A stretch of 64,000 bases of DNA from Ardenticatenaceae bacterium (GTDB lineage: Bacteria; Chloroflexota; Anaerolineae; Promineifilales; Promineifilaceae): contig JACKBX010000006.1 in assembly GCA_020634375.1 (NCBI GenBank), forward strand, positions 186,001 through 250,000, in the 5' to 3' direction. The position numbers and the translations under genes were made by a program. Every line of letters begins with the position of its first letter. Position 1 is the first letter of the stretch. Below, piece after piece: positions 17,081-24,814 of the stretch. A model generated the notes under the pieces. The model had not been told where the DNA came from. It saw only the letters and a list, made by a program, of their open reading frames with translations, and ran no database searches.

Positions 17081-17947
17081 ATGAATAAAGGATTTGTCTC
17101 GGCCATTACACCACCTGCTCATTTTTCTGGAGCCGCCTACTGGTTTATTTTCAAGGGTTCGCGGCTGCTGGTGTATATGGATGATGGGCAGGCACGACTC
17201 CCTTTTTTGCCTGACCCGGCCGAGTTGGCTTTGATGCCGCTGCGCCAGCAGTATTTGGGCTATTGCACAGACCCGGATAATGGCTTTCATGCTTTTTGCG
17301 CAGAAGTGGATGCGGAAACGGCCGTGCCGCAGGGCATGGCGTTTCACCGTCTGCGCCGATTGTTTAGTTTGTTAGATGAGCAGTTGGTTTGGCTGGCGGG
17401 GCGGGCCGTGCAAATTGTAGATTGGGATCGCGCCACACAGTTTTGCGGGCAGTGCGGCGGGCGCACAGAAAATCAGACGCACGAACGGGCGAAGAAGTGC
17501 CCACAGTGCGGCCGTACCATTTATCCGCGCATCTCTCCGGCGGTGATTATGGCCGTGGAGAAGTCGGAACCGGATGGTAATAAGCTGCTGCTGGCCCGCT
17601 CGCATCGGCATCCGCCGGGGCTGTATAGTGTGTTGGCGGGGTTTGTGGAGCCGGGCGAGACGTTGGAAACGGCCGTTGCCCGCGAAGTCCGCGAAGAGAC
17701 CAGCGTCGAAATCAAAAACATCCGTTACTTTGGCAGCCAGCCCTGGCCCTTCCCCGATTCGCTGATGGTTGCTTTTACGGCTGAGTACGCCGGAGGTGAG
17801 ATTGTGTTGGAAGAAGCGGAAATGGAAGACGCCGGTTGGTATACACCAGACAATTTGCCACAAATACCACCTTCCATCAGTATTGCCAGCAGGCTTATCA
17901 ACTGGTTTGTGCAGAAGAATAGTGGGGCAGACGGGGCAAAAGCGTAA
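17081..17947 (+). CDS. nudC: NAD(+) diphosphatase / NADH pyrophosphatase
   Basis: 288 aa. NudC hydrolyses NAD(H) to NMN(H) and AMP and can remove NAD caps from RNA. The zinc ribbon is C122-x2-C125 and C140-x2-C143. The Nudix box starts at G187 (GFVEPGETLETAVAREVREE, split here) and the NADH-pyrophosphatase signature SQPWPFP is at 219-225. Length and domain order match the family. It stands alone between repeat spacers and is probably transcribed by itself. Confidence 0.94.
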   Translation: MNKGFVSAITPPAHFSGAAYWFIFKGSRLLVYMDDGQARLPFLPDPAELALMPLRQQYLGYCTDPDNGFHAFCAEVDAETAVPQGMAFHRLRRLFSLLDEQLVWLAGRAVQIVDWDRATQFCGQCGGRTENQTHERAKKCPQCGRTIYPRISPAVIMAVEKSEPDGNKLLLARSHRHPPGLYSVLAGFVEPGETLETAVAREVREETSVEIKNIRYFGSQPWPFPDSLMVAFTAEYAGGEIVLEEAEMEDAGWYTPDNLPQIPPSISIASRLINWFVQKNSGADGAKA

Positions 17948-18034
17948 GACACATCTCAATGCATTGCTGCTATGCTAACCAAATTCAGCGATCAGCATTC
18001 ATCGTTCAAAATTCCAATAAGCGAGGTTAACACA

Positions 18035-19066
18035 GTGAAAAATCTACTCGTCACCGGTGGCGCAGGGTTCATCGGTTCCAATTTTGTCATTTACATGCTC
18101 GATAAATACCCGGAATACAATATTGTTGTTTACGATAAGCTGACGTATGCCGGGAACCTGGATAACCTGTTGGAAGTGTCCGACAATCCCCATTACCATT
18201 TTGTGAAAGGGGATATTTGTGATGCGGCAACGGTAGCGCAGGCCATTCAGCAGTACGACATTGATACCATCGTCAATTTTGCCGCCGAGACCCATGTAGA
18301 CCGCTCGATCATGGACCCGGATGCTTTCATTCAGACCAGCGTGTACGGCACGTATGTGTTATTGGAGGCGGCCAAGCAGTTTGGTCTGGAACGCTATCAT
18401 CAGATTAGCACGGATGAGGTATACGGCCACATTCCGCACGGCCAATCGAGCAAAGAAACGGACAAACTTGATCCGCGCAGCCCGTATGCGGCCAGCAAGG
18501 CCAGCGCAGACCTGATGGTCAACGCTTATTTTGTGACCTATGGCCTGCCGGTGACGATTACGCGGGGGTCGAACAATATTGGCCCGTATCAGTACCCGGA
18601 AAAGGTGGTGCCGCTCTTCTCTACAAATGCGATTGATGGGCTGCCATTGCCGGTGTATGGCGACGGCCGTCAGATGCGTGAATATCAGTATGTGCTCGAT
18701 CACTGCGAAGCGATTGATCTGGTGCTGCACAAAGGCGTCCTGGGCGAGGCTTACAATATTGGCACCGGCGTAGAAATGGAAAATATGCGCATGGTGGAAA
18801 TTTTGCTGGATGCACTGGATGCACCGCGCAGCCTGATTCGCCACGTTGAAGATAGGCCGGGGCACGATCGCCGTTACAGCCTGGACATTGCCAAAATCCG
18901 TGCCCTGGGTTGGGAGCCGCGCCACACCGCAGAGGAAGCGATTCATCAGACGGCACAGTGGTACCAAGCCAATGAATGGTGGTGGCGCAAAATTAAGAGC
19001 GGCGAGTTCAAAGCGTATTATCAAGCGCAGTATGGTAAGCGGTTGGCGGAAAGCGGTGGTCAATGA
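18035..19066 (+). CDS. rfbB: dTDP-glucose 4,6-dehydratase
   Basis: 343 aa from GTG 18035, preceded by AAGCGAGG; the longer reading from 17972 adds 21 residues made of repeat-like sequence. It converts dTDP-glucose to dTDP-4-keto-6-deoxyglucose for deoxysugar and cell-surface polysaccharide synthesis. The NAD-binding motif is TGGAGFIGSNF; the catalytic region has STDEVYGHI and the YAASK motif (Tyr/Lys). The rest of the rhamnose pathway (rfbA, C and D) is not nearby, but large glycosyltransferase genes lie at 24.8-39.4 kb. Confidence 0.93.
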   Translation: MKNLLVTGGAGFIGSNFVIYMLDKYPEYNIVVYDKLTYAGNLDNLLEVSDNPHYHFVKGDICDAATVAQAIQQYDIDTIVNFAAETHVDRSIMDPDAFIQTSVYGTYVLLEAAKQFGLERYHQISTDEVYGHIPHGQSSKETDKLDPRSPYAASKASADLMVNAYFVTYGLPVTITRGSNNIGPYQYPEKVVPLFSTNAIDGLPLPVYGDGRQMREYQYVLDHCEAIDLVLHKGVLGEAYNIGTGVEMENMRMVEILLDALDAPRSLIRHVEDRPGHDRRYSLDIAKIRALGWEPRHTAEEAIHQTAQWYQANEWWWRKIKSGEFKAYYQAQYGKRLAESGGQ

Positions 19067-19133
19067 CCAGTGGTCAGTTAGCAGTAATCAGTAAGCGCCA
19101 ATCGTCAATCATTAATCACAAATCGTAAATTGC
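19063..19133. repeat. Mixed CAGTAATCAGT / AATCGT repeat spacer
   Basis: CAGTGGTCAGTTAGCAGTAATCAGT type repeats are followed by the AATCGTCAATCATTAATCAC type, which also occurs inside the gene at 33081. The left repeat starts within the rfbB stop region. Confidence 0.7.
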
Positions 19134-19134
19134 T

Positions 19135-20460
19135 ATGAATCGAATTATCTGGATTTTGGTGGGAGTGCTGCTATTAGCGGCGTGCGGGACGAATGAGGTG
19201 GTGGAAACGCCACCGCCTACGATTAAGGCGACGGCAACGCCATTGCCGCCTTTGCCGACTGCGCCCATTGTTGCGACGCAAACGGCCGTTCCCATCGCAA
19301 CATCAACAGAAACCCCTGTGCCGCAGGATACGGCCGTGCCGCCCACACCGACCATGACGCCCACGCCTACGGAGACGCCGATACCGGTAACGGCCGTTAC
19401 CAGCATCACCCTCGCTCGCGTCACAGATTACAATTTCTTCAAGCCCACCTACCTGACTCACGCTGGAGACGGCCGTTTGTTTGTCACCGAGCAGCACGGC
19501 GTTATCCGCATCATTCAGGATGGCGTGGTACTGCCCGAACCCTTCCTCTACATCGTTGATAAAGTGGGGTCAACCGAGTTGGAGCAAGGGCTGCTTAGTG
19601 TGGCTTTTCATCCCAACTACGCCGAAAATGGCACCTTTTTTATTAACTACACCAACACCGGAGGAGATACCGTTGTCAGCCGTTGGCAGGTGAACGCAGA
19701 TAATCCCAACGTGGCCGCCTACGGCAGCGAGCAGGTGCTGCTAACTATCCACCAGCCCTATGCCAATCATAATGGTGGGCAGCTTCAGTTTGGCCCAGAT
19801 GGCTATCTTTATCTGGGCATGGGTGATGGCGGCGCAGCCAATGACCCCCTGCTTGCCGGGCAGGATTTGAGCAATCTGTTGGGTAAACTCCTACGCCTGG
19901 ACGTAGATTTTAACCCTGGTGGCTACGCCATTCCTGCCGATAACCCCTTTGTTAATGACGACACCGCACGGAATGAGATTTGGGCCTATGGCTTGCGTAA
20001 CCCCTGGCGTTTCAGCTTCGATCGTTTGACCCACGATTTATACATTGCTGACGTAGGTCAGAATTTGTGGGAAGAGGTGGATGTGCAGCCGGTCGGCAGC
20101 ACGGGCGGCGAAAATTATGGCTGGAATGTGATGGAGGCCACACACTGCTTTGAAAGCGATACGTGTGATCAAACCGGGCTTGTCCTACCGATTTTTGAGT
20201 ATGGGCATGAATTGGGCTGCTCGATCACAGGAGGGTACGTTTATCGAGGTATGCAATACTTAGACTTTTACGGCAATTATTTTGCCGCCGATTATTGCCA
20301 GGGCACTGTTTGGAGTTTGATTCCTAACGGCGATGGTTCCTGGCAGTCGCACGTTGTCTACCAGGGCGCAGGCAACCCTTCTAGTTTTGGCGAAGATGTG
20401 AATGGGGATTTGTATTTGTTAGACCAGTTAAGCGGCGGGGTGTTCCAGATACGGCCGTAA
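19135..20460 (+). CDS. PQQ-dependent sugar dehydrogenase-like lipoprotein
   Basis: 441 aa. The lipobox is LLAAC with Cys17, and a Thr/Pro linker spans about 25-95. The rest is a glucose/sorbosone dehydrogenase beta-propeller: LTHAGDGRLFVTEQHGVIRI, LLSVAFHPNYAENGTFF, DGYLYLGMGDGG, YGLRNPWRFSFD and DVGQNLWEEVD are all typical. It would oxidise an aldose or related sugar outside the cell with PQQ and calcium; substrate and cofactor are inferred from the family. No PQQ synthesis genes are in the window. The linker is dense in ACGGCCGT (19282, 19331, 19391). Confidence 0.9.
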   Translation: MNRIIWILVGVLLLAACGTNEVVETPPPTIKATATPLPPLPTAPIVATQTAVPIATSTETPVPQDTAVPPTPTMTPTPTETPIPVTAVTSITLARVTDYNFFKPTYLTHAGDGRLFVTEQHGVIRIIQDGVVLPEPFLYIVDKVGSTELEQGLLSVAFHPNYAENGTFFINYTNTGGDTVVSRWQVNADNPNVAAYGSEQVLLTIHQPYANHNGGQLQFGPDGYLYLGMGDGGAANDPLLAGQDLSNLLGKLLRLDVDFNPGGYAIPADNPFVNDDTARNEIWAYGLRNPWRFSFDRLTHDLYIADVGQNLWEEVDVQPVGSTGGENYGWNVMEATHCFESDTCDQTGLVLPIFEYGHELGCSITGGYVYRGMQYLDFYGNYFAADYCQGTVWSLIPNGDGSWQSHVVYQGAGNPSSFGEDVNGDLYLLDQLSGGVFQIRP

Positions 20461-20464
20461 CCGA

Positions 20465-20513
20465 GTAGGCAAGTGTGCAAGCGGCAAGTTTGCACACTTG
20501 CAAACTTGCAACT
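20465..20513. repeat. GCAAGTGT-type repeat hairpin
   Basis: Left arm AGGCAAGTGTGCAAGCGGCAAG and right arm TTTGCACACTTGCAAACTTGC. Placed directly after a stop. Confidence 0.75.
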
Positions 20514-20568
20514 TTTCCTCCCCACCGGTGTTTCTACCCCTGAACTGATGGAAGAAGGAGAAAGGAAT

Positions 20569-21687
20569 ATGCAAACTCGTTACGGCCGTATTACGGGCTG
20601 GGGCGCTTATGCCCCCGAAAAAGTGCTCACCAATTACGATTTAGAAAAAATGATGGATACCAGCCATGACTGGATTGTGCCGCGTACCGGCATTCACCAG
20701 CGCCATATTGCTGCGCCGGATGAGACGACGGCAACGATGGCTGTACAGGCCAGTATTGCGGCTCTGAACAAGGCCCAACTCGATCCTGCCGACCTCGACT
20801 TGATTATTGTCGCCACCTCCACACCTGACTATTTAACCCCTCCCGTTTCTAGTCAGGTACAGCATATGCTGGGCGCGGGGAATGTGCCCGCCTTTGTGCT
20901 GGTCACGGGCTGCACCGGCTTCCTTTATGGGCTGGTCACAGCGCAGCAGTTCATTCAAAGTGGCAGTTACAATAATGTGCTGATTGTGGGGGTAGAGTTA
21001 CTCAGCCGTTTTGTGGATTGGGATGATCGGGCAACGGCCGTTCTCTTTGGCGATGCGGCGGGTGCAGTCGTGATGCAGCCCAGCCACGATCCTTGCGGCA
21101 TTGAGAGCTTTGAACTGGGTTCTGACGGCAGCGGTGGCGAACATCTCATTGTCCACGCGATGGGGTCAGCGGAGCCGGTGAACGAGACGACATTTGCCGA
21201 AGGGCGGCACTATTTGCGCATGAACGGCCGTGAAGTGTTCAAGTTTGCCACTCGTGTGATGGATCGCAGCGTGCGCAAGGTACTGGAGCAGGCCAATTTG
21301 ATGCTGGATGAAATTGATTGGTTCATTCCGCATCAGGCCAATATGCGTATTATTCAGGCGGCGGCAAAAAGTTTGGGCCTTCCTCTGGAACGCTTCATCA
21401 TCAACATTGAGAACTATGCCAACACGTCTGCCGCAGCTATTCCTGTGGCGCTGACGGAAGGATTGGAAAGCGGCCGTATTAAGCCGCATGATAAGCTGTT
21501 GATGGTCAGCTTTGGCGCAGGGTTGACGTGGGCAACGGCCGTTTTGCAAATGGCTCCCACCCCGGTCAAAGAACCCATCGGTACAGTGGCGCGGGGCCAC
21601 GTCAACGGGTATCAGAACGGGAATGGCAATGGGAACGGCCGTGTCCCCACACAAAAAAGCCTCGATTTGCGGATGCAGAATTCGTGA
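20569..21687 (+). CDS. fabH: 3-oxoacyl-ACP synthase III (FabH family)
   Basis: 372 aa from ATG 20569, chosen for GAAGGAGAAAGGA in front; a longer reading from 20473 runs through the repeat spacer. KAS III condenses acyl-CoA with malonyl-ACP to start fatty-acid synthesis. The triad Cys115 (TGCTGFLYG), His255 (IPHQANMRI) and Asn285 (NYANTSAAA) is complete, and GFG-like closing motifs are present. The C-terminus carries an extra about 40 residues with an Asn-Gly run (NGYQNGNGNGNGR) not usual for FabH. A starter-unit enzyme of another lipid or ketide pathway is possible. Confidence 0.9.
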   Translation: MQTRYGRITGWGAYAPEKVLTNYDLEKMMDTSHDWIVPRTGIHQRHIAAPDETTATMAVQASIAALNKAQLDPADLDLIIVATSTPDYLTPPVSSQVQHMLGAGNVPAFVLVTGCTGFLYGLVTAQQFIQSGSYNNVLIVGVELLSRFVDWDDRATAVLFGDAAGAVVMQPSHDPCGIESFELGSDGSGGEHLIVHAMGSAEPVNETTFAEGRHYLRMNGREVFKFATRVMDRSVRKVLEQANLMLDEIDWFIPHQANMRIIQAAAKSLGLPLERFIINIENYANTSAAAIPVALTEGLESGRIKPHDKLLMVSFGAGLTWATAVLQMAPTPVKEPIGTVARGHVNGYQNGNGNGNGRVPTQKSLDLRMQNS

Positions 21688-21749
21688 AACGTAAAACGTG
21701 AAACGTGATGCGTGACGTACTGTTGGTCACGCATCACGTTTCACGCCAG
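21685..21749. repeat. GTGAAACGT-type repeat hairpin between convergent genes
   Basis: GTGAAACGTAAAACGTGAAACG is followed by GTCACGCATCACGTTTCACG. The long stem between two converging stops may serve as a two-way terminator. Confidence 0.8.
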
Positions 21750-21768
21750 CCTCAGAAAACCTCACCCT

Positions 21769-23109
21769 CTAAAAGTCAAACAAATACCACTTTCCATCGC
21801 GCAGAATGAAATTCATGGTTTCATCCTGGTCGCTGTCTGGCCCAAAGAGGAAGGGGAGTTCGGCGTGGTCGCCGTCGATGAGCAGGTTGCCATTGATACG
21901 GCCGTTGCCAAAATAAGCTGCAAAATCCCCTGCCATGTCGTGTTCGGGAGTAATCTCACAAATCAGTGCCGTATCGCCGTCATTTTCGCCCAGCGGGTCG
22001 CACAAGCCAGCCAGGTTCGTGTAATCGCCGCTGGCGGCTGCATCAAACACGGCTATGAGCACAGACGCCGGATTGGCGAAGTCCACCGTTCCCGCTGTAG
22101 CAATCGCTTCATTGATCAGATTGATGCCTTGTAGACGAGCAATTTCGTCTTCAACGGCCGTGCGGTTATCTGCATCTGGAACCACTTCCAGGTATGTCTC
22201 AAAACTGGCAATCGCATCTGCATACTGTTCCATACGCGTGTATACAACCGCCATGTCAATGTACGTCAGGACCATACTGGGTTTGAGGCGCAGCGCTTCC
22301 TCATATTCAGGAATTGCATCTGCGTACATCGCCAGATTGGCATATGCCAGTCCCAGATTGTAATGTGTCATTGCGTTGTCGGGCGTAATTCGTGCCGCTT
22401 CATTCAGTTCTACAATGCCCTCATCGTACCGACCCATATCTACATAAGTGCGGCCTAGATTGTTGTGCGCCCATTCGTGTTCTGGTTTGATCTCAATTGC
22501 TTGCAAATAAGCGGCTATTGCTTCGTCAAACATTTGCTGCTTTCCATAAATAATGCCCAGCGCATTGTAAACGTCGTCGTTATCTGGGGCTATGGCGATG
22601 GCTCGTTCACAAGTCGCAAGGGCATTCGCCGCGCCTTGCAGTGCCAGAGCGCTGCACAGATTAGATAATGCCAGCGGATGGTCTGGCTCAATGGTGAGGG
22701 CCTGGTTTAAGACATTTGCAGCTTCTTCCGGTTGTTCCAGATTGACGTAAATACCGCCCAGAATGGCGAGCGCATCGACGTTATCTGCTTCTTGCTCAAG
22801 AGATGCCTGCAACTCGATGATGGCCTCATCGTAATTTTTTGCTCTGGCTAAGTCTTGCCCACGCTCAACATGTTCTTCGGCTGTCAGCGTGGGTTCGGGA
22901 ATGGGTGTTGCTGTTGGTGGTGGGGTGGTCGGTTCTTGGGGTGCTTCGCTTGTGGGTGGGACGGTGTTTTCTCCTGTGTTGGTTGTACTAGTTGTGGTTT
23001 CTTCTCCGCCGCCACACCCTGCTAGCAGCAGGATGACAAGCAGTGAAAGCAGGAACGGCCGTACACAGCCATTCCGCCGCAGGCAATGACTCAGATGTAA
23101 CAGATTCAT
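21769..23109 (-). CDS. TPR-repeat lipoprotein
   Basis: 446 aa. ATG 23109 is preceded by GGAGGACAC on the coding strand, so the upstream 23 residues of the longer frame are not used. The signal peptide ends in LLLAGC (Cys32), followed by a Thr/Pro linker to about 85. Seven TPR units follow (for example AHNNLGRTYVDMGRYDEGI and THYNLGLAYANLAMYADAI) to about residue 320, then a C-terminal domain of about 120 residues that I do not recognise. Likely an exported scaffold. Confidence 0.87.
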   Translation of the reverse strand: MNLLHLSHCLRRNGCVRPFLLSLLVILLLAGCGGGEETTTSTTNTGENTVPPTSEAPQEPTTPPPTATPIPEPTLTAEEHVERGQDLARAKNYDEAIIELQASLEQEADNVDALAILGGIYVNLEQPEEAANVLNQALTIEPDHPLALSNLCSALALQGAANALATCERAIAIAPDNDDVYNALGIIYGKQQMFDEAIAAYLQAIEIKPEHEWAHNNLGRTYVDMGRYDEGIVELNEAARITPDNAMTHYNLGLAYANLAMYADAIPEYEEALRLKPSMVLTYIDMAVVYTRMEQYADAIASFETYLEVVPDADNRTAVEDEIARLQGINLINEAIATAGTVDFANPASVLIAVFDAAASGDYTNLAGLCDPLGENDGDTALICEITPEHDMAGDFAAYFGNGRINGNLLIDGDHAELPFLFGPDSDQDETMNFILRDGKWYLFDF

Positions 23110-23213
23110 GATTGTGTCCTCCAAGTTGAAAAAGGCTTCCCAGGTTAGCTGATCCCTGGAGATCAATAGTTCAGACATTCACAGTAGCATAAAATCGATC
23201 AGAAAGCGATCAG

Positions 23214-23963
23214 TTATTCACAGGTGTACCGAATCAGATTGATCGTTGCTTCCAGTTCATCTGGCTGCGGTTCTTGCGGCCAACTGAATGCGCGTTGAAT
23301 GACGCCCGTCCATTCCTCACCCAGTTCTCTCATTGCCCACCGCGCCGACACCGGCTTCGAGGCGACTGCGCCAAACGCAAGCGTATACAGCGCCCGGCAC
23401 ATTGTCAGCACGGCAAACGCCTGATAATCGCGGCGTTGCAGCCATGAGGCATCTTGCAGCATCGGCGCCCACCATTCCTGCAAAATGCCTCGCACTGCTC
23501 GGCGTAAATCCTCTGGTTGTACGGGGTCAATTAGCGGGCGCAGCGGTGGCCCAGAAACAACCACTCCCCACTCACGTATAATGTGCCGTTGAATGATCCA
23601 ATCATGCCCATGTCCGGCGACATAAAAGCGCCCTTCATTAATTTGCGGGCAAGGGGTTGCCTCTGGATTGTAGCGGCGCAGCGAATCTTTTGGCATATAC
23701 GATCCTTCCAGTTTTGCCGCCCATTTTAAGCCGCTGGCTGCCAGTTGTTGATGCATGGTTTCCAGTGCAGATACTGTTGCCGCCGGAAGAATACTATGGG
23801 TGACAATGACAAAATCTACGTCACTGCTCTGCGGATTGAAATCCCCGCTGGACAGTGAGCCATACAGATACAGGCCGATAAATTGTTTGCCTAAGATGCT
23901 TTGTGCTTCTGTTAGCAGTCGTTGCAGAACAAGATTGACGTCAGGATAAGGGGTTGGATGCAT
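23214..23963 (-). CDS. Aminoglycoside nucleotidyltransferase-like protein (ANT(3'')/ANT(9) type fold)
   Basis: 249 aa. The N-terminal polymerase-beta-type nucleotidyltransferase domain has GS at 35-36 and the D-x-D metal pair D48/D50 (SSDVDF). A C-terminal helical domain (DUF4111 type; RDYQAFAVLTMCRALYTL) follows. This architecture is that of AadA/Spw adenylyltransferases, which modify spectinomycin or streptomycin. Environmental members often have no shown drug activity, so a resistance role is only a possibility. The start faces the 22-bp array. Confidence 0.82.
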   Translation of the reverse strand: MHPTPYPDVNLVLQRLLTEAQSILGKQFIGLYLYGSLSSGDFNPQSSDVDFVIVTHSILPAATVSALETMHQQLAASGLKWAAKLEGSYMPKDSLRRYNPEATPCPQINEGRFYVAGHGHDWIIQRHIIREWGVVVSGPPLRPLIDPVQPEDLRRAVRGILQEWWAPMLQDASWLQRRDYQAFAVLTMCRALYTLAFGAVASKPVSARWAMRELGEEWTGVIQRAFSWPQEPQPDELEATINLIRYTCE

Positions 23964-23986
23964 ACGTTCCTCTGGAATATTTTTGT

Positions 23987-24171
23987 CTCAGTGAGTTGAC
24001 CACTTTATCTCAGTGAGTTAGTTGCCTTGTCTCAGTGAGGTAGCCATCCTATCTCACTGAGCTAGCAATACTTACTCACTGAGCTAGCAACACTTACTCA
24101 CTGAGCTAACAACACTTACTCAGTGAGCTAACAATACTTACTCAGTGAGCTACTGATACTAGCTCACTGAG
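23987..24171. repeat. Array of nine CTCASTGAG dyads at exactly 22-bp spacing
   Basis: CTCA(G/C)TGAG starts at 23987, 24009, 24031, 24053, 24075, 24097, 24119, 24141 and 24163. Each 9-bp unit is a perfect dyad around its central base. The 13-bp linkers are less conserved; the middle ones read CTARCAAYACTTA. It lies in the 337-bp gap between two divergent genes, where both promoters should be. Twenty-two bp is about two helical turns, so all sites face one side of the DNA. Confidence 0.95.
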
Positions 24172-24214
24172 TTGTTGCCATTCATGGTATCTGGCAGATT
24201 TGTTTTTGAAAAGG

Positions 24215-24229
24215 TGACAGCAGATGTCA
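24215..24229. promoter_or_regulatory. TGACA-N5-TGTCA dyad in the leader of the GyrI-like gene
   Basis: TGACA (24215-24219) and TGTCA (24225-24229) form an inverted repeat between the 22-bp array and the start at 24301. Possible -10 element TATGAT lies at 24241; no good -35 is seen. Related TGACA-N2-TGTCA sites lie at 48693 and 48715. Confidence 0.4.
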
Positions 24230-24300
24230 TGATTTGTGAATATGATAGGGTTGATGGGAACGGCCGTTAGACACAAAGATTGACACAAGGAGAGCCTCAC

Positions 24301-24768
24301 ATGAACCAGTTAGAAGTACGTTTGATTCAACTAGAACCGGCACGGGTTGCCGTCGCACACGGATTCGGCAAAAATCCAGAAGAGATTGCTTGGGAGAAGT
24401 TGTTAACCTGGGCACGGGCAAATGGGCAACTTGATGGGCCATATCATCCACGATTCTTTGGCTTTAATAACCCTGGCCCATCCCCTGCCAGCGTGGAATA
24501 CGGGTATGAGCAGTGGATGACAATAGGCTCAGATGTGCAGACCGGGAGTGACGGTATCGAAATCAAGGAGATGCCCGGCGGGTTGTTTGTCGTGGCACGA
24601 TTCAAGGGGCTGGATGCCATTAGCCGCATGTGGCAGGAGTTAATGGTCTGGGTGGAAGCGAGCGATTATGAAACTGCACCCGGTCAATGCCTGGAAGAGC
24701 TGCTCAGTTCGCCAGATGCACCAATGGAAGAACATGTTTTTGATTTGTACGAGCCGATAAGGGCGTAA
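24301..24768 (+). CDS. GyrI-like / AraC-effector-domain protein
   Basis: 155 aa from ATG 24301, which has AAGGAGAGCC in front. The single domain resembles the GyrI-like small-molecule-binding fold (SHS2 duplication), as in the ligand domain of AraC/BmrR regulators, with YGYEQWMTIGSDV and GGLFVVARFKGLDAISRMWQEL. No DNA-binding domain is attached. Such stand-alone proteins bind hydrophobic or drug-like ligands. The divergent partner is a nucleotidyltransferase; a shared detoxification role is speculative. Confidence 0.82.
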   Translation: MNQLEVRLIQLEPARVAVAHGFGKNPEEIAWEKLLTWARANGQLDGPYHPRFFGFNNPGPSPASVEYGYEQWMTIGSDVQTGSDGIEIKEMPGGLFVVARFKGLDAISRMWQELMVWVEASDYETAPGQCLEELLSSPDAPMEEHVFDLYEPIRA

Positions 24769-24781
24769 AAAGAGCGCGTTC

Positions 24782-24812
24782 AGAACCCCGGTTTTCAGAA
24801 AACCGGGGTTCT
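24782..24812. terminator. Bidirectional terminator-like palindrome
   Basis: AGAACCCCGGTTTTC (24782-24796) and its exact complement (24798-24812) are separated by one A. It lies between two converging stops. Confidence 0.8.
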
Positions 24813-24814
24813 AA

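Noticed and set aside
17972..18034. 21-residue extension of the dTDP-glucose dehydratase
   Set aside because: It lacks a ribosome site and lies before the normal start of the Rossmann fold; GTG 18035 is better placed.
20473..20568. 32-residue extension of FabH
   Set aside because: It runs through the GCAAGT repeat spacer; ATG 20569 has a strong ribosome site.
23214..23963. Definite aminoglycoside resistance gene
   Set aside because: Only the fold and metal motif are visible; environmental relatives often lack such activity, so the call was kept at family level.
23987..24171. Plasmid-type iteron origin
   Set aside because: The 22-bp pitch is iteron-like, but there is no Rep gene, DnaA box cluster or AT-rich melting region, and the setting is chromosomal.
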